Source of the DNA: Intestinibaculum porci
GTDB taxonomy: Bacteria; Bacillota_I; Bacilli_A; Erysipelotrichales; Coprobacillaceae
Assembly: GCF_003925875.1 (NCBI RefSeq)
Contig: NZ_AP019309.1
Location: forward strand, 3,038,001 to 3,102,000
DNA: 64,000 nt
Direction of reading: 5' to 3'
Both the position numbers and the translations under genes were made by a program. The notes under the pieces are model-generated. The model searched no databases, was not told the DNA's origin, and worked only from the letters and a program-made list of their open reading frames with translations. Numbering within the stretch: the stretch's first letter is position 1; each line of letters begins with the position of its first letter. This document shows, one piece after another, positions 56,582 through 64,000 of the stretch.

Positions 56582-57427
56582 CTATCCTCTCATCTTATAA
56601 GCTTTCATTGTATTCTTTAATAATAAGGCAATCGTCATCGGCCCAACCCCACCAGGAACCGGCGTAATGGCATGACATTTGTCTTTAACATCTTCAAAGT
56701 CTACATCACCGCATAACTTATTGTTTTCATCGCGGTCCATACCGACATCTAAGACAACAGCCCCTTCTTTAATATATTCTTTCGTAAAGAACTTAGGCTG
56801 ACCAATCGCCGCAATCAGGACATCCGCACGAGAAGTCACTTTTGGTAAATCTTTGGTATGAGAATGAGCGATCGTCACCGTCGCATTACGGGCTAAAGCA
56901 AGTAATGAAACAGGCTTGCCGACAATATTGGAACGACCGACAACACAGACTTCCTTACCATCTAAATCATAACCAATGGCATCTAACATCGCCATCATGC
57001 CCGCTGGCGTACAAGGTACTAAACCCTCTTCATTTAAAAACAGCTTGGCAATATTGCGCGGATGGAAACCATCCACATCCTTCGTCGGATCAATCGCTTC
57101 AATAATCGCCTGTTCATCAATCTGTTTTGGTAATGGCAGCTGGACTAAGATCCCATCAACATGATCATCATGATTAAGATCATCAATAATCTTCAATAAT
57201 TCTTCCTGCGTGCAGTTATTATCACGACGGATGATTTCTGAAAGCATGCCCGTATACTGGCAGCCTCTTTCTTTATTACGTACATAAACCTGAGAAGCCT
57301 GGTTATCACCGACTAAGACAACAACTAACTTAGGCAGACGTTTACCCGCTGCTTTAAGTGCTTCGACTTCAGCTTTGATTTCATCTTTGATGCTTTTTGA
57401 TATTTCTTTACCATTTATCAATTTCAT
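56582..57427 (-). CDS. folD: Bifunctional methylenetetrahydrofolate dehydrogenase/cyclohydrolase
   Basis: A 281-residue cytosolic enzyme of one-carbon metabolism. The substrate part has VGDNQASQVYVRNKERGC (Tyr and Lys of the active site) and GILVQLPLPKQID; the NADP part has VVGRSNIVGKPVSLL and the C-terminus has TPVPGGVGPMTIALL. Normal length. First gene before DUF951. Confidence 0.96.
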   Translation of the reverse strand: MKLINGKEISKSIKDEIKAEVEALKAAGKRLPKLVVVLVGDNQASQVYVRNKERGCQYTGMLSEIIRRDNNCTQEELLKIIDDLNHDDHVDGILVQLPLPKQIDEQAIIEAIDPTKDVDGFHPRNIAKLFLNEEGLVPCTPAGMMAMLDAIGYDLDGKEVCVVGRSNIVGKPVSLLALARNATVTIAHSHTKDLPKVTSRADVLIAAIGQPKFFTKEYIKEGAVVLDVGMDRDENNKLCGDVDFEDVKDKCHAITPVPGGVGPMTIALLLKNTMKAYKMRG

Positions 57428-57506
57428 AAAGGAACCCCCTGTTTTGCATCATTATAATAAAAGAGAGTCATGATTTCAATGTATCTTTCATATTAAAGCA
57501 TTTGAT

Positions 57507-57535
57507 TTGACACAATTAATTAACAATGATAGGAT
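57507..57535 (+). promoter_or_regulatory. Promoter and OhrR-like operator
   Basis: TTGACA (57507-57512) and TAGGAT (57530-57535) have a 17-base spacer, which holds ACACAATTAATTAACA. A second ACAATTAAT lies at 57558-57566. OhrR proteins bind AT-rich sites built on AATT half-sites, so both are candidate operators. Confidence 0.6.
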
Positions 57536-57581
57536 AAAGGCGCATAAAGTATTGTGTACAATTAATCAAGAAGGTGATGCC

Positions 57582-58016
57582 ATGAAATATGAATGTTTAA
57601 ACATTAAAAATCAATTATGCTTTCCGCTCTACGCGGTTTCACATAAAGTCACAAAACGTTATAAACCTTATCTGGATGAACTTGATTTAACGTATACCCA
57701 GTATATTACCATGATGGTCTTATGGGATCAGGAAAAAATCAGTGTCAAAGATTTAGGAAAACAGCTGCATCTAGATTCTGGAACCTTAACACCTTTATTA
57801 AAACGGTTAGAGAAAAAAGGTTTAATCACCAGACAGCGTTATAAAGATGATGAACGTGTGCTGCTCGTCTCAATTACCAAAGAAGGAATGGACTTACAGG
57901 AAAAAGCCCATACGATTCCTGAACGCATCGGCGCCTGTCTGCCTTTAAACAAAGAGGAAAGTCTGCAGCTTTACCACTTATTATACAAAATATTAGATGA
58001 TATGGAGGAAGAATAA
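57582..58016 (+). CDS. MarR/OhrR family peroxide-sensing repressor
   Basis: 144 residues. The sequence IKNQLCFPLYAVSHKVTKRYKPYLDEL (abbreviated) matches OhrR, with the redox-sensing Cys in NQLCF at residue 12. The winged helix reads ISVKDLGKQLHLDSGTLTPLLKRLE and DERVLLVSIT. I start at ATG 57582, after AAGGTGATGCC. No second cysteine is seen near the C-terminus except in RIGACLP, so it could be either a 1-Cys or 2-Cys sensor. It is followed immediately by a thioredoxin reductase-like gene. Confidence 0.88.
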   Translation: MKYECLNIKNQLCFPLYAVSHKVTKRYKPYLDELDLTYTQYITMMVLWDQEKISVKDLGKQLHLDSGTLTPLLKRLEKKGLITRQRYKDDERVLLVSITKEGMDLQEKAHTIPERIGACLPLNKEESLQLYHLLYKILDDMEEE

Positions 58017-58017
58017 C

Positions 58018-58923
58018 ATGTTAGATTTAGCAATCATTGGAGCTGGCCCAGCCGGCTTAACAGCCGCATTATACGCTTCTCGTGCCGGCGCGAGCGTCAC
58101 TGTTATCGAAGCCGGAGCACCCGGCGGAAAATTAAACTTAACAGCTGATATTGAAAACTACCCAGGCATTAAATCTATGCAAGGGCCACAGTTAGCTTAT
58201 CAGATGTATGAACACGGTTTATCCTTTGGCGCCAGCTTAGAAATGCGTGAAGTCACAGGCTTAGAAGATCATGGTGATTATAAAGTCGTGAAAACTTCAA
58301 CTGGTGACATTGAAGCGAAAAATGTCATTATTGCCAGCGGGACGAAAGAAAGAAAAATGAATGTCCCTGGCGAAGAGGAATTAACCGGCCATGGCGTTTC
58401 TTACTGCGCCGTTTGCGATGGACCTTTCTTTAAAGGGAAGGAAGTCGCGGTTGTCGGCGGCGGGAATTCAGCGATTGAAGAAGCTGTTTATTTATCAACG
58501 ATCGCTTCTACCGTTCATGTCGTAATGCGCCGTGATGTCTTCAGAGCTGATAAGATCATCAGTGATAAAGCTTTAGCTGCCGATAATATTGTCTTCCACT
58601 TTAAAAAGAAACCACATGCCGTATTAAGTGAAGATGGCAAAGTTTCTGGTTTAGAAGTTTCCGATAGTGATGATGGCAGCTTATCTGTCATCAATGTCTC
58701 AGCCGTCTTCCCATTTGTCGGTAATGATCCCGTCACTGGTTTTGCGAAAGACTTAGGGATCTTAGATGAACGTGGCTATGTCCTCACTGATGAACATATG
58801 GAAACAAAAGTCAAAGGTATCTTTGCGATTGGTGATGTCCGTCAGAAAGATTTACGTCAGGTCGTTACAGCGACGAATGATGGTGCCATCGCTGGTCAGT
58901 ATATCGCTAATAGCTTACGTTAA
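58018..58923 (+). CDS. trxB: Thioredoxin-disulfide reductase-like flavoprotein
   Basis: 301 residues. FAD motif AIIGAGPAGLTAALYASRAG at residues 5-24 region (quoted in part), redox centre YCAVCDGPFF with the CxxC pair, NADPH motif VAVVGGGNSAIEEAVYL, and C-terminal GIFAIGDVRQKDLRQVVTA. It starts two bases after the OhrR-like stop, so the two form an operon: a peroxide sensor with a disulfide reductase. The gene symbol is the family name; it could reduce another thiol carrier. Confidence 0.9.
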   Translation: MLDLAIIGAGPAGLTAALYASRAGASVTVIEAGAPGGKLNLTADIENYPGIKSMQGPQLAYQMYEHGLSFGASLEMREVTGLEDHGDYKVVKTSTGDIEAKNVIIASGTKERKMNVPGEEELTGHGVSYCAVCDGPFFKGKEVAVVGGGNSAIEEAVYLSTIASTVHVVMRRDVFRADKIISDKALAADNIVFHFKKKPHAVLSEDGKVSGLEVSDSDDGSLSVINVSAVFPFVGNDPVTGFAKDLGILDERGYVLTDEHMETKVKGIFAIGDVRQKDLRQVVTATNDGAIAGQYIANSLR

Positions 58924-58955
58924 AAGGTCAGGAATCCCTGACCTTTTATTTATGG
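58923..58955. terminator. Bidirectional terminator after trxB
   Basis: AAAAGGTCAGG pairs with CCCTGACCTTTT with a short loop, T-runs on both strands. It also serves the small membrane gene at 58946. Confidence 0.85.
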
Positions 58956-59128
58956 GCTTTATTCCATTCTTTAATTGCGGTGATGACGACAAAGATTAAA
59001 CCGATAATTCCAAGTCCCCAGACAATCCAGAAATAGATTGAATGAAAGAATCCAAGATCCGGTAAAGCAATCGCCACTAACATCAGAATGCCAATACCCA
59101 TTAAGATAATATTAGAGAGTGTTTTCAT
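58946..59128 (-). CDS. Small two-span membrane protein
   Basis: 60 residues with two hydrophobic spans (about 5-23 and 31-52) and a basic end, KEWNKAHK. A GGAGG site lies before ATG 59128. It starts about a dozen bases after the DUF819 gene stop, so it is probably the last gene of that operon. No family recognised. Confidence 0.7.
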   Translation of the reverse strand: MKTLSNIILMGIGILMLVAIALPDLGFFHSIYFWIVWGLGIIGLIFVVITAIKEWNKAHK

Positions 59129-59139
59129 GAAACGTCCTC

Positions 59140-60312
59140 CTATTTCAAGCCAATCAATAAACCAGAGAAAATGCCTAAGTAATTACCAATGATATAACCT
59201 AGTGTACCCATCAGCAGACTCGGGACAATGAGCGCTTTCCAGCCGCGCGCATTCGCCATCGCGCAAGCGGTAGTGGGTCCTCCAACATTCGCATTAGAAG
59301 CAATGAGAATTTCTTCGATACTAAAGTGCAATAGTTTTCCTGCAGCTAAGGTAAAAAGCAGATTAGTAAAACAGATGATCAAAGTAAAGATGACGAGCAG
59401 CGGGGCCCTTTTTAACATCATTGCAATGGAAGCGGGCACACCGATGACTGCAAAGAAGATATACATCATATAAGTGCCTAAGGTATTAGCAATCTCCATC
59501 TTGCGGAAGGTCTTGCCAAAAAGGGTCGCTAAAACCATTGTGAGTGTGGTCATTAATAAATACTTACTTGATAAAATGCCATGCAGAAAAGCCAATGCAA
59601 AGTTATTTGTGGGAATGAGCTTATCAAATGTCTCTCCTAATAATGTGGAGATAGCCACTATTGCCAGGGAAATACTCAGACAGAAGGCTAATTCCTCTAA
59701 GGAGACATCATGATGATGCTTTTCCACGGAGATTTCCTGTAAATCATGGTCAATATAAGGATGCTTAAAATGTTTGAGAATCCAAGACTGACTTGGTAAG
59801 ACAATTAAGACAAAGAAATAAAGAACCATTGTCAGGTTATCCGCCACAATCGAAGCCGATACGACATTTTGCGAGACATGGAAGGCATCCGCCATGGCGA
59901 TTAAGTTCATGCTGCCGCCAGTATATGTCCCGATTAACATCGGTAAGACTTTCATCGTTAAGATGTGTCGTAACAGAAGATAACCAAGCAAGCCGCCTAA
60001 TAAGGTGCCAACACTGCTTAACAGATAAATAATGAGCATCCGGCCGCTTTCCTGATAGATTGTTTTCAGATTCGCCTGAAACAACAGTAAAGGAATGGAT
60101 AACGGGACAATCTGATCCCAGACAAAGTCATAAGCTTTAGAAGTCGTGGGAATAATATGTAAATTGGATAAGGCCATGCCAAGCAATAAGGCAATGACAC
60201 AGCCCGTAATATTCCTCCCCCACTGATAGCGTTCCAGATAAATGGATAGTGAGGCAATCAGGCAGAGGATTGCAAACAGCAGCAGCGTCTGATGGCTGTT
60301 AATGAGACTCAT
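59140..60312 (-). CDS. DUF819 family membrane protein
   Basis: A 390-residue protein with about ten or eleven spans, opening INSHQTLLLFAILCLIASLSIYLE (abbreviated). GTYTGGSMNLIAMADAF and ANVGGPTTACAMANARGW are typical of DUF819 proteins, which resemble sodium-coupled carriers; no substrate is established. Its start overlaps the end of the upstream FAD oxidoreductase by 14 bases. Confidence 0.86.
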   Translation of the reverse strand: MSLINSHQTLLLFAILCLIASLSIYLERYQWGRNITGCVIALLLGMALSNLHIIPTTSKAYDFVWDQIVPLSIPLLLFQANLKTIYQESGRMLIIYLLSSVGTLLGGLLGYLLLRHILTMKVLPMLIGTYTGGSMNLIAMADAFHVSQNVVSASIVADNLTMVLYFFVLIVLPSQSWILKHFKHPYIDHDLQEISVEKHHHDVSLEELAFCLSISLAIVAISTLLGETFDKLIPTNNFALAFLHGILSSKYLLMTTLTMVLATLFGKTFRKMEIANTLGTYMMYIFFAVIGVPASIAMMLKRAPLLVIFTLIICFTNLLFTLAAGKLLHFSIEEILIASNANVGGPTTACAMANARGWKALIVPSLLMGTLGYIIGNYLGIFSGLLIGLK

Positions 60313-61729
60313 TCGTTAAAGAAGCTCCGATCGCTCGCGCAACTAAGATGCCGTTCGCCCCAGCCTGGGCCAAGCCACGGGTTAAACCAGCACCATCACC
60401 TGCTACATAAAGATGATCAATCATTGTCTCAAAGCCGTCACGGACCTTTGGACGAGCGGAGTAGAACTTCGCTTCCACGCCATATAAAAGGGTATGATCG
60501 TTCGCAATCCCCGGCGTAACATGATCGAGGGCTTCAATCATTTCAATAATTGATTTCATTGTATTATAAGGTAAAACTAAACCTAAATCCCCAGGGACAG
60601 CTTCCGGTAATGTTGGAATCGTATAGCCTTCTTTAATACGTTTGTAAGTCGAACGACGACCTTTTTTAATATCGCCATATCTTTGGACAATAACGGAACC
60701 ATTAGATAACTTATTAGCCAAACGGGCAATCGAATGGGCAAATTCATTAGGCTGATTGAAAGGTTCACTAAAGACGTGAGAGACTAATAAGGCAAAGTTC
60801 GTATTATCAGAACCTAACTTAGGATCATGATAGGAATGACCGTTTGCCATCATTGTCCCTTCATGATTCTCGACAACGACGTGACCGCTCGGATTTGAAC
60901 AGAAGGTACGTACGCGGGTGCCAACGGAAGTATTATAAATAAACTTGCCTTCATACAGGTTTTTATTGATTTCATCCATGACAACATTATTCGTTTCTAC
61001 GCGGACGCCAATATCCACCTGGTTATTGTAAAGCTTTAAGCCATGGCGTGATAAGACTTCATCTAACCAGGTTGCGCCATCACGCCCCGGGGCTAATAAA
61101 ACTCTTGAAGCGTAAATCGTCTGACCTTTTTCTAAAATCACGCCTTTAATGGCATTGTCTTCCACAATCACATCTTTTACTGCTGTTTCAAAAGCCATAT
61201 CGATATGTTTCGCTAATTCATCAGACATTTCGGACATAATACGTAAGTTTTCTTCGGTCCCTAAATGACGGACTTTCGCACGTAATAACTTTAAGCCCAC
61301 GGCATAGCCGCGTCTTTCAATGTCACGAATTTTATCTGTATTTGGATTGGTGATCTCTTTGGTGGCACCATGTTTCAAATACAGCTGATCGACATATTTA
61401 ATGACGTCAACGACTTCATCATCAGGCAGATAATCCGTTAACCAGCCGCCAAATTCGCTGGTGATATTGAATTTACCATCAGAATAAGCTCCAGCGCCAC
61501 CGAAACCGCAGGTAATCGAACAAGCTGGCAGACAGCCTGGTTCATCTTCTTTGATCTCCGGACAGCGTTTGATCTTTTTATCTTTGATCGGACAGTGGCG
61601 TCTGGTGACATTATGTCCTTTATCAATCATTAACACGCTTAGGGAAGGGTATTTTAATGTCAGTTCATAACCGGCCATGATCCCGGCAGGACCAGCTCCA
61701 ACGACAATCACATCATAGTTTTCTTTCAT
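60299..61729 (-). CDS. FAD-dependent oxidoreductase (COG2509-like)
   Basis: 476 residues. The N-terminal FAD motif is VIVVGAGPAGIMAGYEL; a cysteine-rich segment (RRHCPIKDKKIKRCP, then CLPACSITCGFGGAGAYSDGK in part) follows, then LAPGRDGATWLDE and the C-terminal YVAGDGAGLTRGLAQAGANG. This is the pattern of a widely conserved uncharacterised dehydrogenase family. I start at ATG 61729 with a GAGAGG site. It overlaps the DUF819 gene downstream. Confidence 0.86.
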   Translation of the reverse strand: MKENYDVIVVGAGPAGIMAGYELTLKYPSLSVLMIDKGHNVTRRHCPIKDKKIKRCPEIKEDEPGCLPACSITCGFGGAGAYSDGKFNITSEFGGWLTDYLPDDEVVDVIKYVDQLYLKHGATKEITNPNTDKIRDIERRGYAVGLKLLRAKVRHLGTEENLRIMSEMSDELAKHIDMAFETAVKDVIVEDNAIKGVILEKGQTIYASRVLLAPGRDGATWLDEVLSRHGLKLYNNQVDIGVRVETNNVVMDEINKNLYEGKFIYNTSVGTRVRTFCSNPSGHVVVENHEGTMMANGHSYHDPKLGSDNTNFALLVSHVFSEPFNQPNEFAHSIARLANKLSNGSVIVQRYGDIKKGRRSTYKRIKEGYTIPTLPEAVPGDLGLVLPYNTMKSIIEMIEALDHVTPGIANDHTLLYGVEAKFYSARPKVRDGFETMIDHLYVAGDGAGLTRGLAQAGANGILVARAIGASLTNESH

Positions 61730-61788
61730 ACTTATGACCTCTCTTTCCAATCCATTATTCTATCATGAATAGCGAGAGAAGGGAATGC

Positions 61789-62715
61789 TTAGGCAAGAAA
61801 TAACCCCACGAGGACCGGAATTGATGCAATGGAGACCAATGTCGTAATAAAAACATTTTTGGCGGCTAATTCACTATTTCCGCCATTTCGGTTCGTTAAC
61901 AAGACTGCCATGGTGCCCACGGGCATGGCAATACAGATGACACTGACGCCTAAGGTTAAGGCATCATGAACAAAAAGATGTAAAAGATGATAGGCTAAAA
62001 CTGGTAAAACAATTTGTTTAAGAAGGGTATAAGGATAGATTTTCACTTCACTAAAGACGTCTTTTAGACTGACATTGGCTAAGGTGACCCCGATAATAAT
62101 CATCGCTAATGGCGAGGTCATACTGCCAAGAGTGCCAATGGTTTTAGTAATGACTTCGGGCAAATGAAAATGGGCTAAATAAATGATAAAAGCCACAATA
62201 CAGGAAATCGTCGCGGGGGAAAAGATATCTTTGAGATGAATGTCTGCTTTTTGCCCTGTTCCAATGTTTATGAGAACATAACCTAAAGTATAGACAAGGG
62301 TATTGTACACCAGGTTAAAGATGGTGGTATAAAAGACTGATTCATTGCCAAAGATGGACATCATGACGGGAAAACCGATAAAGCCAATATTAGAGAATGT
62401 GGTCATAAAGATATATAATCCTAAATCCTGCTTTGGAACCCGGCAGATCTTCGCAATGAGAAAACCCGCAATCGGCAAAGTCAAAAATATGAATAAAGCA
62501 ATGAGTAAAATGGCCAAAACACGATGGATCGGCTGATATTTCGTAATGGTCAAAGCACTATTAAGAATCATGCACGGAATCGCCACGCATAAAACAAACT
62601 GGTTCAGCTTGCCATTGAAGACATTATCAATAATGTGAATCTTGTATAAAAAATAACCCACACCTAAAAGTAGAAAGAGCTCAATCATCTGATTGAGAAC
62701 AACCTGCATATTCAT
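61789..62715 (-). CDS. AEC family transporter
   Basis: 308 residues, about ten spans, of the auxin efflux carrier family, which in bacteria exports or imports organic acids such as malate or lactate. Openings QMIELFLLLGVGYFLYKIHI and FVLCVAIPCMILNSALT are typical, as is TTFSNIGFIGFPVM. The start at 62715 follows GGGGGG by six bases. Single gene, divergent to the YtrA-type regulator. Confidence 0.87.
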   Translation of the reverse strand: MNMQVVLNQMIELFLLLGVGYFLYKIHIIDNVFNGKLNQFVLCVAIPCMILNSALTITKYQPIHRVLAILLIALFIFLTLPIAGFLIAKICRVPKQDLGLYIFMTTFSNIGFIGFPVMMSIFGNESVFYTTIFNLVYNTLVYTLGYVLINIGTGQKADIHLKDIFSPATISCIVAFIIYLAHFHLPEVITKTIGTLGSMTSPLAMIIIGVTLANVSLKDVFSEVKIYPYTLLKQIVLPVLAYHLLHLFVHDALTLGVSVICIAMPVGTMAVLLTNRNGGNSELAAKNVFITTLVSIASIPVLVGLFLA

Positions 62716-62784
62716 ATTCTTCCCCCCTGATAGGCTTATTATACCATCTAATAATTTTTTATCTAGATGATAAATACTATCTTA

Positions 62785-62824
62785 TTGACAATCTATTTCT
62801 AGTGTACTATTATACTAGTGCACT
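62785..62824 (+). promoter_or_regulatory. Promoter with YtrA-type operator
   Basis: Perfect TTGACA (62785-62790), 17-base spacer, TATTAT (62808-62813). AGTGTACTA (62801-62809) and TAGTGCACT (62816-62824) form an inverted repeat with one mismatch overlapping the -10 and start, suiting autorepression by the GntR protein that follows. Confidence 0.75.
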
Positions 62825-62840
62825 AGAAAGGAGTGAAACA

Positions 62841-63197
62841 ATGAAGTTTAATACCGCTGCCCCCATCTATCAGCAGGTAGTGGCAGATTTAAAAAAGAAA
62901 ATCGTCAATGGGACCATTCATCCTGGTGATAAACTGCCTTCCGGCCGTGATTTAGCTGTGGAATACAAAATTAATCCCAATACCTCTTCGCGCGTTTATG
63001 CGCAGTTAGAAGATGAAGGGATTACTTATACCAAACGTGGTATTGGCACATTTGTCAGTGATGATGAAAACATTGTCAATCACTTAAAAATTGAAATGGC
63101 GACGGCCTTATTAACGTATTTTAAAACCAATATGCATGAACTCGGATATTCTGATGAGGATATCATTGATTTGATCAGGAGGGAAAAATCATGTTAG
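62841..63197 (+). CDS. GntR family regulator, YtrA subfamily
   Basis: 118 residues: a winged helix (PIYQQVVADLKKKIVNGTIHPGDKLPSGRDLAVEYKINPNTSSRVYAQLE, quoted by parts; about residues 8-57) and a short C-terminal dimerisation tail without an effector domain, as in YtrA. I start at ATG 62841 after AAAGGAG. It overlaps the ABC ATPase gene by seven bases. Members usually repress the ABC operon they head and respond to envelope stress. Confidence 0.9.
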   Translation: MKFNTAAPIYQQVVADLKKKIVNGTIHPGDKLPSGRDLAVEYKINPNTSSRVYAQLEDEGITYTKRGIGTFVSDDENIVNHLKIEMATALLTYFKTNMHELGYSDEDIIDLIRREKSC

Positions 63198-63886
63198 AAA
63201 CAAAAAATGTCTCAAAAAGCTTTCTCACCAAAAAAGCTTTAGAAGATGTCAGCTTTACCTTAGAACCAGGCGTGATCTATGCCTTATTAGGGCCAAATGG
63301 TTCCGGGAAATCTACCTGGATGAAAATGGCCGCAGCACTCTCTCATCCTAGCAGCGGAGAAATTCTCTTAGATGGTGAACCAGTCAATATTAAAAGTCGT
63401 GAAAAGATTGTTTTTCTGCCAACCGACAACTTTTATTACAGTACGATGACGATTCGTGATGTCGGAAAGTATTACGCAGACTTCTTTGACGATTTCGATC
63501 AAGATCGTTTTGCCTCATTGCTGTCTAAAATGGAATTAGAAGACAACTTAAAGATTAAAACACTCTCTTCCGGAATGCTCGCCAAAGTCAAGATTGCGGC
63601 AGCGATGTCACGCATAGCCCCTTATTACTTACTTGATGAACCGCTAAACGGTATTGACTTAATTGCCCGTGATGAAGTGATGGAAACGATCATTCGCTCG
63701 TTAAGTGACGAAGCCACAATTATTATTTCCAGCCATTTAGTCGAAGAATTAGAACCTTATGTTAATAAAGCATTATTCTTTAAACAAGGCCACTTAATCG
63801 AAGCATGTGATGTGGAAGAATTACGTTCAACTAAAGGCATTTCTTTAGCGGATCACTACCGTGAATTAATGAAGGGGGAAGCCTAA
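63191..63886 (+). CDS. ABC transporter ATP-binding protein
   Basis: 231 residues. Walker A GPNGSGKSTW is near residues 36-45, the signature loop reads TLSSGMLAKVKIA, Walker B is YYLLDEPLNGID, and SSHLVEELE carries the switch His. Length and the GntR partner match the YtrB-like subfamily of exporters. The membrane gene follows directly. Confidence 0.92.
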   Translation: MLETKNVSKSFLTKKALEDVSFTLEPGVIYALLGPNGSGKSTWMKMAAALSHPSSGEILLDGEPVNIKSREKIVFLPTDNFYYSTMTIRDVGKYYADFFDDFDQDRFASLLSKMELEDNLKIKTLSSGMLAKVKIAAAMSRIAPYYLLDEPLNGIDLIARDEVMETIIRSLSDEATIIISSHLVEELEPYVNKALFFKQGHLIEACDVEELRSTKGISLADHYRELMKGEA

Positions 63887-63887
63887 T

Positions 63888-64000
63888 ATGAAGACTTTAC
63901 TTAAATATGAATTCAAGAAAACAATGATTTCTAAAATCATTATTCTCATTGCCCTAGCGATTGCCCAGATGCTGATTATGATTGGTCATTTCACCCATAA
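63888..64000 (+). CDS. ABC transporter permease, N-terminus only
   Basis: The window ends after 37 codons. The translation begins MKTLLKYEFKKTMISK and enters a hydrophobic span (IIILIALAIAQMLIM). Placement right after the ATPase gene makes it the permease of the same transporter. Confidence 0.7.
   Translation, partial: MKTLLKYEFKKTMISKIIILIALAIAQMLIMIGHFTH

Overview
The window looks like chromosome of a low-GC Gram-positive bacterium. The gene order (tilS-hpt-ftsH-hslO, prfA-prmC, yybS-gdpP-rplI-dnaB, rpsF-ssb-rpsR), strong AGGAGG ribosome binding sites, and cell-wall anchoring by class B sortases point to Firmicutes. An Erysipelotrichia-type gut or rumen bacterium is my best guess, by impression of the proteins and not by any search. 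I see no rRNA, tRNA or CRISPR array.

Layout. 1-10100 is mostly minus-strand housekeeping: a DUF1848 protein (cut by the window edge), a TSCPD protein, a tRNA-dihydrouridine synthase, hslO, ftsH, hpt, tilS, a GNAT acetyltransferase, prmC and prfA. 10200-12510 holds a TreR-like repressor, a secreted Ig-like-domain protein broken by a stop codon, and the 3' relic of a family 13 glycosidase, so a trehalose locus seems to have decayed here. 12515-23040 holds an aldo/keto reductase, two paralogous secreted proteins (one destroyed by an IS1595-type element and a frameshift), brnQ, an Abi-family protein, a structured leader before two tandem HAD phosphatases, tdk and an old-yellow-enzyme reductase.

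23088-31480 is the most striking region: a minus-strand pilus operon built like the streptococcal FCT-3 type. In transcription order it encodes a giant tip adhesin (BspA-like repeats, thioester domain, SpaA-type domains), a major pilin with a VPTG sorting motif, a signal-peptidase-like protein without its catalytic Ser and Lys, a class B sortase and a small third anchored protein. A second, identical IS1595 copy splits the tip gene and a one-base slip in an A-tract breaks the major pilin. Deleting the IS and one 8-bp target duplication restores a 1201-codon frame exactly, so both lesions look recent.

31700-39200 carries dnaB, rplI, gdpP, yybS, a drug/metabolite exporter and the rpsF-ssb-rpsR operon. 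Between yybS and the exporter lie three tandem plus-strand units of a small-RNA-like element; a fourth lies at 44531-44618. Each has a -10 box, a 5' hairpin with compensatory changes between copies, a conserved C-rich single-stranded stretch and a terminator. 39228-40804 holds two nearly identical 438-bp repeats, each with a convincing minus-strand promoter but no believable protein, flanking a transposon remnant with a strict 20/13-bp periodic array.

40823-64000 holds ispD, an oligo-1,6-glucosidase, a 6-phospho-beta-glucosidase, a second class B sortase, ychF, a PAP2 phosphatase, a Crp/Fnr regulator divergent from a YdcZ-type transporter pair, the galactose genes galK-galT/galR/galE with visible operators, folD, an OhrR-like regulator with a thioredoxin-reductase-type flavoprotein, a DUF819 protein, a FAD oxidoreductase, an AEC transporter, and the start of a YtrA-type GntR/ABC operon cut by the window edge. 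All family assignments come from reading the translations; nothing was searched.
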